This document shows, one piece after another, positions 13,072-20,344 of a stretch of DNA of 21,118 nt (position 1 is the first letter of the stretch; each line of letters opens with the position of its first letter). The position numbers were made by a program, and so were the translations under genes. The notes beneath the pieces were generated by a model that did not search any database, was not told the DNA's origin, and worked only from the letters and a program-made list of their open reading frames with translations. This stretch comes from JBEVEP01 sp040512755. Its GTDB lineage: Bacteria > Pseudomonadota > Alphaproteobacteria > Rhizobiales > Rhizobiaceae. Location: the NCBI GenBank assembly GCA_040512755.1, contig JBEVEP010000030.1, positions 1 to 21,118 of the forward strand. The letters are read 5' to 3'.

Positions 13072-16000
13072 GGTTCTCGCACTTCTTCGTCGACCGGCCG
13101 ATCTTTGCCTCGGTCGTGTCGATCGTTTTGCTTATCATAGGCTTCATCGCTTACACGCAGCTTCCGGTTGCACAGTATCCCGAGATCGCTCCGCCAACCA
13201 TCGTAGTCCGCGCCCAGTACCCTGGCGCTGACGCGGAAACGGTCGCCGCCACCGTCGCGACGCCGATCGAGCAGGAGATCAACGGTGTCGAGGACATGCT
13301 TTACATGTCCTCCTATTCCTCTGGCGATGGTTCGATGGCATTGACCATCACGTTCCGGCTGGGCACCGATCTCGACCAGGCGCAGGTGCTCGTTCAAAAC
13401 CGCGTTTCGATCGCAGAGCCAAGGCTTCCCGAGGAAGTGCGCCGGCTCGGTGTGACGACGGCGAAGAGTTCGCCCGACCTCATGATGGTCATCCACATGC
13501 TGTCGCCGGATGACACCTATGACCAGCTCTATGTTTCCAACTATGCACGCTCGCAGGTGCGTGACGTATTGCTGCGGCTGGATGGCGTGGGCGATCTCAT
13601 CATTTTCGGCGAGCGCGAGTACTCGCTACGCATATGGCTCGATCCCGAGAAACTATCTTCCTACGGCATGACTGCGGGCGACGTCGTGCAGTCGCTGCGC
13701 GAACAAAATGTCCAGGTATCGGGCGGTTCGATCGGTGCGCCGCCGGTCAATACAGGTTCAGCCTTTCAGTACGCAGTCACCACTCAGGGCCGTTTCGACG
13801 ACGCGCGCGAGTTCCGCTATGTCATCGTGAAATCGACCGATGATGGCCGTCTGATCAAACTGGAAGATGTTGCGCGCATCGAACTCGGCGCAAGAGACTA
13901 CATCACCAATTCCTATCTGAACGGCAAGCCGGCGGTCGCGCTCGCTATCTTCCAGAGGCCGGGGACGAACGCGCTTGGATCGGCTGCGGAAATCCAGGCC
14001 AAGATGGCCGAGCTAGCAAAAAACTTCCCACCCGGCCTGAGCTATCAGATCGTCTATAATCCGACCGAATTCATCCAGAAATCCATCACCGAAGTCTACA
14101 AGACGATTGGGGAAGCGATCCTTCTCGTCGTTATCGTCATCATCGTGTTCCTGCAGTCATGGCGCATGGCCATCGTTCCGATCGTTGCCATTCCGGTGTC
14201 GCTCATCGGAACGCTGGCAATCCTTCTCGCCCTGGGATTTTCCCTGAACATGCTGACCCTTTTCGGCCTTGTGCTCGCGGTCGGCATCGTGGTCGACGAC
14301 GCGATCGTCGTCGTGGAGAATGTCGAGCGCAACGTGGCGCGCGGGCTCGACCCCTACCCTGCCGCGCATTTGACCATGGATGAGGTGGGTACCGCGGTTC
14401 TTGCCATATCCCTGGTGCTGATCGCGGTGTTTGTTCCTACGGCCTTCATTCCGGGGATTTCCGGTCAGTTCTACCTGCAGTTTGCAATCACCATTGCGGT
14501 CTCGACAGCCATATCGGCGTTCAATTCGCTCACTCTTTCCCCTGCTCTCGCGGCCTTGCTGATCAAGCCGCACCACTCGACCCGGACGCCTTCGCGGTTC
14601 TTCTTGGCGCGTTACGGACGGGCGATGTCCGACGGTTTCAATCGTGGCTTCGACGCCATGGCCCGGTATTACGCTTGGCTAGTCCGCACGCTGGTCAGTT
14701 CCACGGCCATGATCCTTGCTTCCCTCGTTGTGTTCTGCCTCCTGATCTATGGAACTTTCCATATGTTCCAGACTGTTCCGCGAGGATTTATCCCGACGAT
14801 GGACCAGGGCTACGCCATCGTGGTGGTGCAACTTCCCGAGGGCTCTTCGCTCGGTCGAACTGACGCTGTGATCCAGCAGGCGTCAGACATGGTCCGCAAA
14901 ACACCGGGCGTGCACGATGCCGTCGCGTTTGCCGGTTTCTCAGGCGCGACCTTTACGAACGCCAGCAATGCTGGCGTGATTTTCGCGCCGTTCAACAGTT
15001 TCGAGGAACGGCTCAAGGCCGGACAATCGGCGGAGCAAATTATCGGCACGCTATTCGGCAGTCTCCAGAGCATCCGGGAGGCGTTCATCATCGTGCTGCC
15101 GCCGCCTCCCGTACGCGGCATCGGCAATGCCGGTGGCTTCAAACTGCAGTTGCAGGAGCGGAGCAGTCCCGATGTGCGCCAGCTGATCCAGCTCGCCTAC
15201 GAGATTGCGGCCAAGGCGAACCAGACGCCCGGCCTGACCGGCGTCTTCACAACATTCTCGGCATCCAGCCCGCAGTTCTTCCTCGAGATAGACCGGGACA
15301 AAGCGCGTATGTTGAATGTCGCCATACCGAGCATTTTCGAGACCCTTTCGATCAATCTCGGCACTGCTTATGTCAACGACTTCAATGCATTCGGCCGCAT
15401 CTACCAGGTGCGGGCACAGGCAGATCAGGCGTTCCGCGTGGAGAGGGACGATATTCCCAAGCTGAAGGTGCGCTCGGAAACCGGGGCGCTCGTGCCCCTT
15501 GGCACTCTGGTCGAGATCCGCGATATCACTGGGCCTTCGCTGGTGCAGCGCTACAACATGTATGCGTCTGTCCCGCTCCAAGGCAATGCTGCGCCCGGCG
15601 TGTCGACCGGTGACGCATTGGACATCATGGAGCAGGTCGCCAACAGCATTCTGCCTGGCGGCACCACATTCGAATGGACCGAACTGGCGTTGCAGGAACG
15701 TCAGACGGGAAACACCGCGATTTTCATTTTTGGGCTGTCGGTGTTGTTCGTGTTCCTGGCGCTGGCGGCACAGTACGAAAGCTGGATCATGCCTTTCGCC
15801 ATCGTACTGATCGTCCCGCTCGGGGTTCTGGCTGCACTGATCGGCATAACGCTCAGGGGATTGGACAATAATATCCTTGTCCAGATCGGGCTCGTGGTCC
15901 TGGTGGGGCTTGCGGCCAAAAATGCGATTCTGATTGTCGAGTTTGCGCGGCAAGCGCAGGAGCGCGGCGCGGGCGCCGTCGACGCCGCAGTGGAAGCGTG

Positions 16001-16256
16001 CCGGCTCCGGCTGCGGCCAATCCTGATGACTGCATTTGCGTTCATTCTCGGCGTCGTGCCGCTGATGATCGCAACTGGACCGGGGGCCGAGATGCGCCGT
16101 TCCCTGGGCACTGCCGTATTCTTCGGAATGCTGGGCGTGACTTTGGTTGGCCTTTTCCTCACCCCAGTCTTCTTTGTGGCGCTGAGAACGGTCTTCCCGA
16201 TGCGGAGGCCAGTGCCTGCCGATGCAGAGCACATGCCCGCGGGTGGCGCAGAGTAG
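13068..16256 (+). CDS. RND multidrug efflux pump, HAE1 family inner-membrane subunit
   Basis: Proton-driven trimeric efflux transporter of 1062 aa (AcrB/MexF/BepE type). It begins with the family signature FFVDRPIFASVVSIVL and has two halves, each with a first helix, a large periplasmic loop and a bundle of helices. The proton relay is intact: Asp410-Asp411 in GIVVDDAIVVVENVERN of TM4 and Lys951 in GLAAKNAILIVEF of TM10. VFLQSWRMAIVPIVAIPVSLIGT and PMLIATGPGAEMRRSLG-like segments (here PLMIATGPGAEMRRSLG) are conserved. The periplasmic PVNTGSAFQYAVTTQGR segment is more MexF/BepE-like than AcrB-like. It is translationally coupled to the adaptor. No outer-membrane channel gene follows, so a shared TolC-type channel is probable. 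Likely cargo is lipophilic drugs, phenolics or plant compounds; not determinable here. Confidence 0.96.
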   Translation: MRFSHFFVDRPIFASVVSIVLLIIGFIAYTQLPVAQYPEIAPPTIVVRAQYPGADAETVAATVATPIEQEINGVEDMLYMSSYSSGDGSMALTITFRLGTDLDQAQVLVQNRVSIAEPRLPEEVRRLGVTTAKSSPDLMMVIHMLSPDDTYDQLYVSNYARSQVRDVLLRLDGVGDLIIFGEREYSLRIWLDPEKLSSYGMTAGDVVQSLREQNVQVSGGSIGAPPVNTGSAFQYAVTTQGRFDDAREFRYVIVKSTDDGRLIKLEDVARIELGARDYITNSYLNGKPAVALAIFQRPGTNALGSAAEIQAKMAELAKNFPPGLSYQIVYNPTEFIQKSITEVYKTIGEAILLVVIVIIVFLQSWRMAIVPIVAIPVSLIGTLAILLALGFSLNMLTLFGLVLAVGIVVDDAIVVVENVERNVARGLDPYPAAHLTMDEVGTAVLAISLVLIAVFVPTAFIPGISGQFYLQFAITIAVSTAISAFNSLTLSPALAALLIKPHHSTRTPSRFFLARYGRAMSDGFNRGFDAMARYYAWLVRTLVSSTAMILASLVVFCLLIYGTFHMFQTVPRGFIPTMDQGYAIVVVQLPEGSSLGRTDAVIQQASDMVRKTPGVHDAVAFAGFSGATFTNASNAGVIFAPFNSFEERLKAGQSAEQIIGTLFGSLQSIREAFIIVLPPPPVRGIGNAGGFKLQLQERSSPDVRQLIQLAYEIAAKANQTPGLTGVFTTFSASSPQFFLEIDRDKARMLNVAIPSIFETLSINLGTAYVNDFNAFGRIYQVRAQADQAFRVERDDIPKLKVRSETGALVPLGTLVEIRDITGPSLVQRYNMYASVPLQGNAAPGVSTGDALDIMEQVANSILPGGTTFEWTELALQERQTGNTAIFIFGLSVLFVFLALAAQYESWIMPFAIVLIVPLGVLAALIGITLRGLDNNILVQIGLVVLVGLAAKNAILIVEFARQAQERGAGAVDAAVEACRLRLRPILMTAFAFILGVVPLMIATGPGAEMRRSLGTAVFFGMLGVTLVGLFLTPVFFVALRTVFPMRRPVPADAEHMPAGGAE

Positions 16257-16276
16257 TCGAGGCTATTTCAGACGCG

Positions 16277-16564
16277 GTCAGAAAAGTGACGACAGGCCGC
16301 GACGATGGCCAGGTCGGCTCCTTGCCAGCAGACATCAAAATAGGGCACGTCGTTCGTGTTCTCGACGGTCCGCTCGCACCCATCCCATGTGCGAGCCGCA
16401 CGCAGTATCAACGTTGTGAGGATTGTGACGAGGCGAGATGCCGAGTGCGCCACATGATGCTGGAAGTGCGCGAAGCCGTCGCTGAAGTACTGGACAATCG
16501 CAGTCTCGCGCAGATGCGCGACGCAGCCAGCAACGACATGCTGCTGGCTGCAGACGTTATGTAG
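16277..16564 (+). pseudogene. C-terminal remnant of a Rrf2-family transcriptional regulator
   Basis: An open stretch directly after the pump, in another frame, reads TGRDDGQVGSLPADIKIG, VVRVLDGPLAPIPCASRTQY, QRCEDCDEARCRVRHMMLEV and REAVAEVLDNRSLAQM. This is the second half of a Rrf2 (IscR/NsrR-type) regulator: the wing, the linker VVRVLDGPLAPIPC, and the cysteine set C-x9-C-x2-C-x4-C that in relatives can ligate an Fe-S cluster or act as a redox sensor. The N-terminal winged-helix (about 50-60 residues) is missing; upstream DNA is the pump gene in a different frame. There is no good ATG or ribosome-binding site before the conserved part. Even the retained wing is eroded (GRDDGQ where GRGGGY is usual). 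It ends in a TAG at 16562-16564. Best read as a deletion remnant, not an active gene. Confidence 0.75.
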
Positions 16565-16651
16565 TTCAAGCGACGCGCATTGGACTGGTACATGCGAGTC
16601 CAGGTGGCTTTCAGAGCGCCCGGACAACGCGCCGCGCGAAACATAAACGTG

Positions 16652-16678
16652 GCGAGGTGGTCGCAGGTACCACCTCGC
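16652..16678. terminator. Hairpin between convergent units, probable bidirectional terminator
   Basis: GCGAGGTGGT (16652-16661) and ACCACCTCGC (16669-16678) form a perfect 10-bp stem with a 7-nt loop. It lies between the Rrf2 remnant (+) and the small exported gene (-). Read on the minus strand it is followed by CACGTTTATGTTT, mildly T-rich, so it suits the minus-strand unit best. Confidence 0.6.
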
Positions 16679-16731
16679 AACGTGATCATGTCGAATCTGC
16701 AAATCGCGCAGTTGGGATGGCCCGCACCAGA

Positions 16732-16947
16732 TTACTTGGGCCTGGGCTTGGGTGGCTTGGCTCCTTCGAAGATGAAGTCCCGCCATTTCTTGGCAGAATC
16801 GCCCGGTTTCGGCGCTTGGCCCTGCTGTGTGTTTGTGCCGCCGGTCAGGTCCAGGTTCGCGGCGGCCCCTGCCTCTCCGATGCTGATTGCGGTGAAACCG
16901 ACGCTTGCCGCGATGAGGATCGCGCTCGTGTACCCTTTGTTCATCAT
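16732..16947 (-). CDS. Small exported protein of unknown function
   Basis: Predicted protein of 71 aa. A signal peptide is evident: MMNKGY, a hydrophobic run (SAILIAASVGFTAISIG) and EAGAAA as cleavage site near residue 33. The mature part, about 38 residues, is hydrophilic with TGGTNTQQGQAPKPGDSAKKWRDFIFEG and a Pro/Lys end KPPKPRPK. No known domain recognised. The start at 16947 has AAGGA at 16956-16960 with an 8-nt spacer; a second ATG follows immediately, and a longer frame to 17031 would put a hydrophilic leader before the signal. It stands alone on the minus strand, 237 bp downstream of the GntR gene. The clean signal peptide and ribosome-binding site are the main reasons to call it real. 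Confidence 0.6.
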   Translation of the reverse strand: MMNKGYTSAILIAASVGFTAISIGEAGAAANLDLTGGTNTQQGQAPKPGDSAKKWRDFIFEGAKPPKPRPK

Positions 16948-17086
16948 GCGATTAATCCTTCCAACGGTTGTTTTCAAACGCCCGCTGCGGCGTTCACCAT
17001 CGTTGTCGTCTGTCGCAGGAGAAAGGTTCAAAGGGCGACGATTTTTTACGTCGGTTTCGTAGCCGCGAGAAAGCGTAGTCAGCTTT

Positions 17087-17116
17087 GTCTCGAGCCTGGC
17101 TGCCGGCAGACGAGAC
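17087..17116 (-). terminator. Weak candidate terminator after the GntR gene
   Basis: GTCTCG (17087-17092) pairs with CGAGAC (17111-17116) and encloses the perfect palindrome CTGCCGGCAG (17100-17109). Read on the minus strand it lies about 70 nt after the regulator's stop. Short stem and no T-run, so the call is tentative. Confidence 0.25.
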
Positions 17117-17184
17117 GCAGTGAGGATGAATAGGTCACTGCTTGACCGTGCCCAAGCCTGGAGTGTGCGCGCTACGCCCCAACG

Positions 17185-17889
17185 TCAACGCAAGATGTCT
17201 GCAAGTTTCTCGGGTTTCGTTTCGCCACGCGAAAGATCAAGTCCCGAAAGCAAGTCGACCATATGGCTTCTCATAAGGTCGGCGGCGTCTGAAGCCCGCC
17301 CGGCCTCAAGTGCATCGACCAGAGCATGGTGGGCATGGCTCTCGCATGTCGTGTCGCGCCGTTTCCAGTAGAGCGCGATAATCAGCGAGGAGTGGGAAAC
17401 GAGATCCCGCACGAAACCGGTAAGAATGGAATGATCGGCGATCTCCGCAACCCCGACATGAAAGCGCGCTGACAACATGATGGCGTCACTGTCACGGCCT
17501 GCATGGAGCGCCTCATGTTCCTTTTCCAGGTGCCGCCGCAGGACCAGGATATCCTTGGGCTTTGCCACTTCCGCCGCGAGGGCGGCAACCTTGGGTTCGA
17601 TCAGTGCGCGAGCCTCGAAGACTTCTCGCGCGTCCTTCTTGGACGGTTGCGCGACGAAAGCGCCCCGGTTCGGCTCGAGCCTGACCAGCCGATCATGCGA
17701 AAGGGCTTGCAGGGCTGCACGGATCACCGTGCGGCTGACCGAATAAATCGAGGCCAGCTCGTCTTCCGGCAGTTTCGTGCCGGGGGCGAGGCGATGACCA
17801 ACGATGGCGTCCCTCAGTCCGTGGTAAATCGGATACCAACGCGTCGCTGGTTTTTCGCTGTCATTTTCCGGCTGCAGTACGGTCAGCAT
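17185..17889 (-). CDS. GntR-family transcriptional regulator, FCD (FadR) subfamily
   Basis: DNA-binding regulator of 234 aa. The N-terminal winged helix-turn-helix covers about residues 18-85: PIYHGLRDAIVGHRLAPGTKLPEDELASIYSVSRTVIRAALQALSHD split over the usual three helices, then the wing RLEPNRGAFVAQPS. The rest is an all-helical FCD effector domain with the expected metal-binding acidic and His residues (FEARALIEP, ARFHVGVAEIADHS, SHAHHALVDALEAG). Such domains usually bind a small carboxylate. The first possible start in frame is a TTG at 17907; the ATG at 17889 with AGAGAAG upstream is preferred. It lies 176 bp downstream of the racemase on the same strand. It probably controls the Liv transporter/racemase genes, with a hydantoin, N-carbamoyl or amino-acid-like effector; this is inferred from position. 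Confidence 0.9.
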   Translation of the reverse strand: MLTVLQPENDSEKPATRWYPIYHGLRDAIVGHRLAPGTKLPEDELASIYSVSRTVIRAALQALSHDRLVRLEPNRGAFVAQPSKKDAREVFEARALIEPKVAALAAEVAKPKDILVLRRHLEKEHEALHAGRDSDAIMLSARFHVGVAEIADHSILTGFVRDLVSHSSLIIALYWKRRDTTCESHAHHALVDALEAGRASDAADLMRSHMVDLLSGLDLSRGETKPEKLADILR

Positions 17890-18065
17890 GATAGTCTTCT
17901 CTGGCAAAACTCGCTGGTCGCCATTTTTCTTGGGTCAGTTTTGAATCGGGCGCGCGGCAGCGTTTGCTTGTATGGAATCTCATATTGCTTACTTTGCGGT
18001 CAATCCCGCCGGAGAGCGGCGATCAAACAACCCACAGAGTGCTTGGCGGAGGCGAATGCCTCGCC

Positions 18066-18824
18066 CTATACGTTCGAGGCCCGAGGCCCCTGGTTCTCCT
18101 GCGGCGACAATGGGGCATAGAAGCCCGAAAAACGCTTGGCGCGGGGCGGGGCGTAGCCACCGATCTTCGAGGTCCTCAGACCAAGTCCTACGACCGCTTC
18201 GGCCAGGCGTACTGCGCAGGCGACACCGTCAAGCACGGGAACACCATGCTTCTCGGTGAGGTGCTTTGCGAGATCGGCCATGCCGGCACAGCCAAGGACG
18301 ATTGCCTCTGCCCCATCTTCCGCAACAGCTCTGGCGATTTCGGCCGAGATCTTGTGCCTGGCGTCCGATCCGGGAAGCTCGAGATCAAGAACCGGCACAT
18401 CGGCCGCTCGGACTTTAGCGCATCGCGAGGAAAGTCCGTACTTTGAAAGGTTGTGCTCTATAGCGGGCACTGACCTTGCCAGCGTGGTTACCACGCTGAA
18501 CTTGCCGGCGATCAGGGTTGCAAGGTGGAAAGCAGCTTCGCCGATCCCGATCACAGGAGCATCCGTTGCGCAGCGCGCAGCATCAAGGCCGGTATCATCA
18601 AAACATGCAATGACATAGGCATCCATTTTGCCGGCGTTCGCCATTTCCGTCAGGATACCAGGAATTGCGAACACCTCATCGAAGTAGCCCTCGATGCTTG
18701 GCGGACCGTCCTTGGGGTTCCGCGCCTCGATTTCGGTTCCTGCCGTTGCCGCAAGGGTGGCTGCCTTTCCGATCTTGCCGGTCATTGACGCAGTGGTGTT
18801 CGGATTGATGACGAGTATTCGCAT
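18066..18824 (-). CDS. Aspartate/glutamate racemase family protein, probable hydantoin (or allantoin) racemase
   Basis: Cofactor-independent racemase of 252 aa with two catalytic cysteines in place: Cys74 in VIACFDDTGLDAAR and Cys179 in IVLGCAGM. The N-terminus MRILVINPNTTASMT and the GPPSIEGYFDE and VVTTLARSVPAIE segments are those of hydantoin racemases (HyuE), which interconvert D- and L-5-substituted hydantoins. Allantoin racemases share the same features. The ATG at 18824 with AAGGG eight bases upstream is preferred over a TTG at 18830. It starts 11 nt after the livF stop, so it is the fourth visible gene of the liv operon. No hydantoinase or carbamoylase is in the window; these may lie beyond the right edge or elsewhere. 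Confidence 0.85.
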   Translation of the reverse strand: MRILVINPNTTASMTGKIGKAATLAATAGTEIEARNPKDGPPSIEGYFDEVFAIPGILTEMANAGKMDAYVIACFDDTGLDAARCATDAPVIGIGEAAFHLATLIAGKFSVVTTLARSVPAIEHNLSKYGLSSRCAKVRAADVPVLDLELPGSDARHKISAEIARAVAEDGAEAIVLGCAGMADLAKHLTEKHGVPVLDGVACAVRLAEAVVGLGLRTSKIGGYAPPRAKRFSGFYAPLSPQENQGPRASNV

Positions 18825-18835
18825 GCCCAATGCCC

Positions 18836-19558
18836 TTAGACTTCACCGCCGAGATAAAGGTGCTTGACGCGTTCGTCGGCCAGTAGCTCCGCCGAATTTC
18901 CGCTCAGCGCCACGCGGCCCGTCGTTAGCGCATAGGCACGTTGCGAGATCCGCAATGCCATGCGCGAATTCTGCTCGACGAGGAGCACGCTGACTTTCTC
19001 ATCGCGATTGATCGCTACGATCGAGCGGGCAATATCCTGCACCAGTTTTGGGGCCACCCCGAGCGAAGGCTCGTCAAGCAGAAGAAGTCGCGGCCGGGCC
19101 ATCAGCGCCCGGCCTATGACGAGCATCTGCTGTTCGCCGCCGCTCATTGTCCCGGCCTGCTGGGAATAACGCTCCTTGAGTCGCGGAAAGCGAGTCAGGA
19201 CCATCTCGATGCTTTGATTGATCTCGGCCTTGTCGGATCGGGAAAAGGCTCCCATCAGCAGGTTGTCCCGCACAGTCATGAAGGGAAATACCCGGCGTCC
19301 CTCGGGCACCATCGAGATGCCCATTCGCACGATCTCATCCGGCTCGGCGCCGTCTATCCGCTTGCCGCGATAGTGGATTTCTCCCTTGTGGACCTTTTTG
19401 AGGCCGGTAATGGCGCGCAGGATCGAAGTCTTGCCCGCGCCATTGGCGCCGATCAGCGCGATTGTTTCACCTTCCCTGACCTCAATCGAGACGCCTTTCA
19501 GCGCGTAGACATGATCGTAGTAGAGTTCCACATCGTCGAACTTCAGCAACGGGTCCAT
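18836..19558 (-). CDS. livF: Branched-chain amino acid-type ABC transporter ATP-binding protein LivF
   Basis: Cytoplasmic ATPase of 240 aa of a HAAT-family importer. Walker A GANGAGKT at 37-44, Q-loop region MVPEGRRVFPFMTV, the ABC signature SGGEQQ at 139-144, Walker B LLLLDEPSLG with Asp162-Glu163, and the LivF-specific LLVEQN switch region. Length and the EGRRVFP motif separate it from LivG. ATG at 19558, two bases after the livG stop; followed by the racemase after 11 nt. In this context the cargo is more likely a hydantoin, ureide or unusual amino acid than Leu/Ile/Val. Confidence 0.94.
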   Translation of the reverse strand: MDPLLKFDDVELYYDHVYALKGVSIEVREGETIALIGANGAGKTSILRAITGLKKVHKGEIHYRGKRIDGAEPDEIVRMGISMVPEGRRVFPFMTVRDNLLMGAFSRSDKAEINQSIEMVLTRFPRLKERYSQQAGTMSGGEQQMLVIGRALMARPRLLLLDEPSLGVAPKLVQDIARSIVAINRDEKVSVLLVEQNSRMALRISQRAYALTTGRVALSGNSAELLADERVKHLYLGGEV

Positions 19559-19560
19559 GG

Positions 19561-20340
19561 CTACATTCCGATCGATTCGTCTTCGGCGCCCAGATAGGCC
19601 TCAATGACCTTGGGATTCGCCTGGATCTCAGCTGGCGTGCCTTCGGCGATCTTTTGACCGAAGTTCAGGACGACGATCCGGTCCGAGATGTTCATCACTG
19701 CCGGCATGTCGTGCTCGACAAGCAGAACGGTGATGCCGCGCTCCCTGACTTTCCTGACGATTTCGACAGCCCGTCTGGTTTCGTCATGGTTCATCCCGGC
19801 GAACGGCTCATCGAGAAGCAGCACTGCCGGGTTCGTCGCCAATCCGATCGCGATGCCGAGCGCCCGCAAATGACCATGTGGGAGGTTGCTGGCAATCTCG
19901 TTGCGCTGGCCGTCGAGTCCGAGAAACACGAGGATCTCGTCTGCCGACTGACCGAACGTTTCCTGATCCTGACGGGCCGCGGCTGAGCCGAAATAGAAGC
20001 CGGCAAGGCTTGCCTTGGACCGCAGATGATGCGCCGTGACGACATTGTCGCGTACGGTCATGCTCTTGAAGATCGTGGTCTCCTGGAAGGTTCGGACGAC
20101 TCCCTTCCGTGCGGTGATGTGTGGTGCAAGGCCGGAGATCCGTTCGCCCTTGAAGCGTACTTCTCCGTCCGTCGGGCGGAGGAAGGACGAAATCAGTTTG
20201 AACAGGGTCGACTTGCCGGCGCCGTTCGGTCCGATGACGGACAGGATTTCTCCCTCGCGGACGGAGAAGGACACGTCGTTGACAGCCACCAGCCCGCCGA
20301 ATCGTTTGGATAGTCCTGAAATTTGAAGGACGTCCGCCAT
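19561..20340 (-). CDS. livG: Branched-chain amino acid-type ABC transporter ATP-binding protein LivG
   Basis: Second ATPase of the HAAT importer, 259 aa. It shows LSKRFGGLVAVNDVSF at the N-terminus, Walker A GPNGAGKS at 37-44, the LivG-type VRTFQ Q-loop (Gln86), Walker B LLLDEPFAGMNHDE with Asp177-Glu178, and the switch LLVEHDM. The signature loop reads LPHGHLR (153-159) where LivG proteins usually have L-(S/P)-(Y/H)-G-(Q/E)-(Q/R); His157 at this place is unusual but the nearby residues are normal. AGGAAAGG precedes the ATG. It starts 4 nt after the livM stop and ends 2 nt before livF. Confidence 0.94.
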   Translation of the reverse strand: MADVLQISGLSKRFGGLVAVNDVSFSVREGEILSVIGPNGAGKSTLFKLISSFLRPTDGEVRFKGERISGLAPHITARKGVVRTFQETTIFKSMTVRDNVVTAHHLRSKASLAGFYFGSAAARQDQETFGQSADEILVFLGLDGQRNEIASNLPHGHLRALGIAIGLATNPAVLLLDEPFAGMNHDETRRAVEIVRKVRERGITVLLVEHDMPAVMNISDRIVVLNFGQKIAEGTPAEIQANPKVIEAYLGAEDESIGM

Positions 20341-20344
20341 GGCG

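Noticed and set aside
15051..16232. 393-codon open frame on the minus strand
   Set aside because: It is opposite the RND pump, whose motifs and coupling to the adaptor are clear; the shadow protein is low in hydrophobic residues and matches nothing.
17971..17984. Dyad TATG-N6-CATA before the GntR gene as an autoregulatory operator
   Set aside because: Only four base pairs per arm with a non-symmetric centre; too weak to separate from chance.
18045..18066. GAGGC-GAAT-GCCTC hairpin at the racemase stop as a terminator
   Set aside because: Stem of five pairs with flanking mismatches and no T-run; it overlaps coding sequence.
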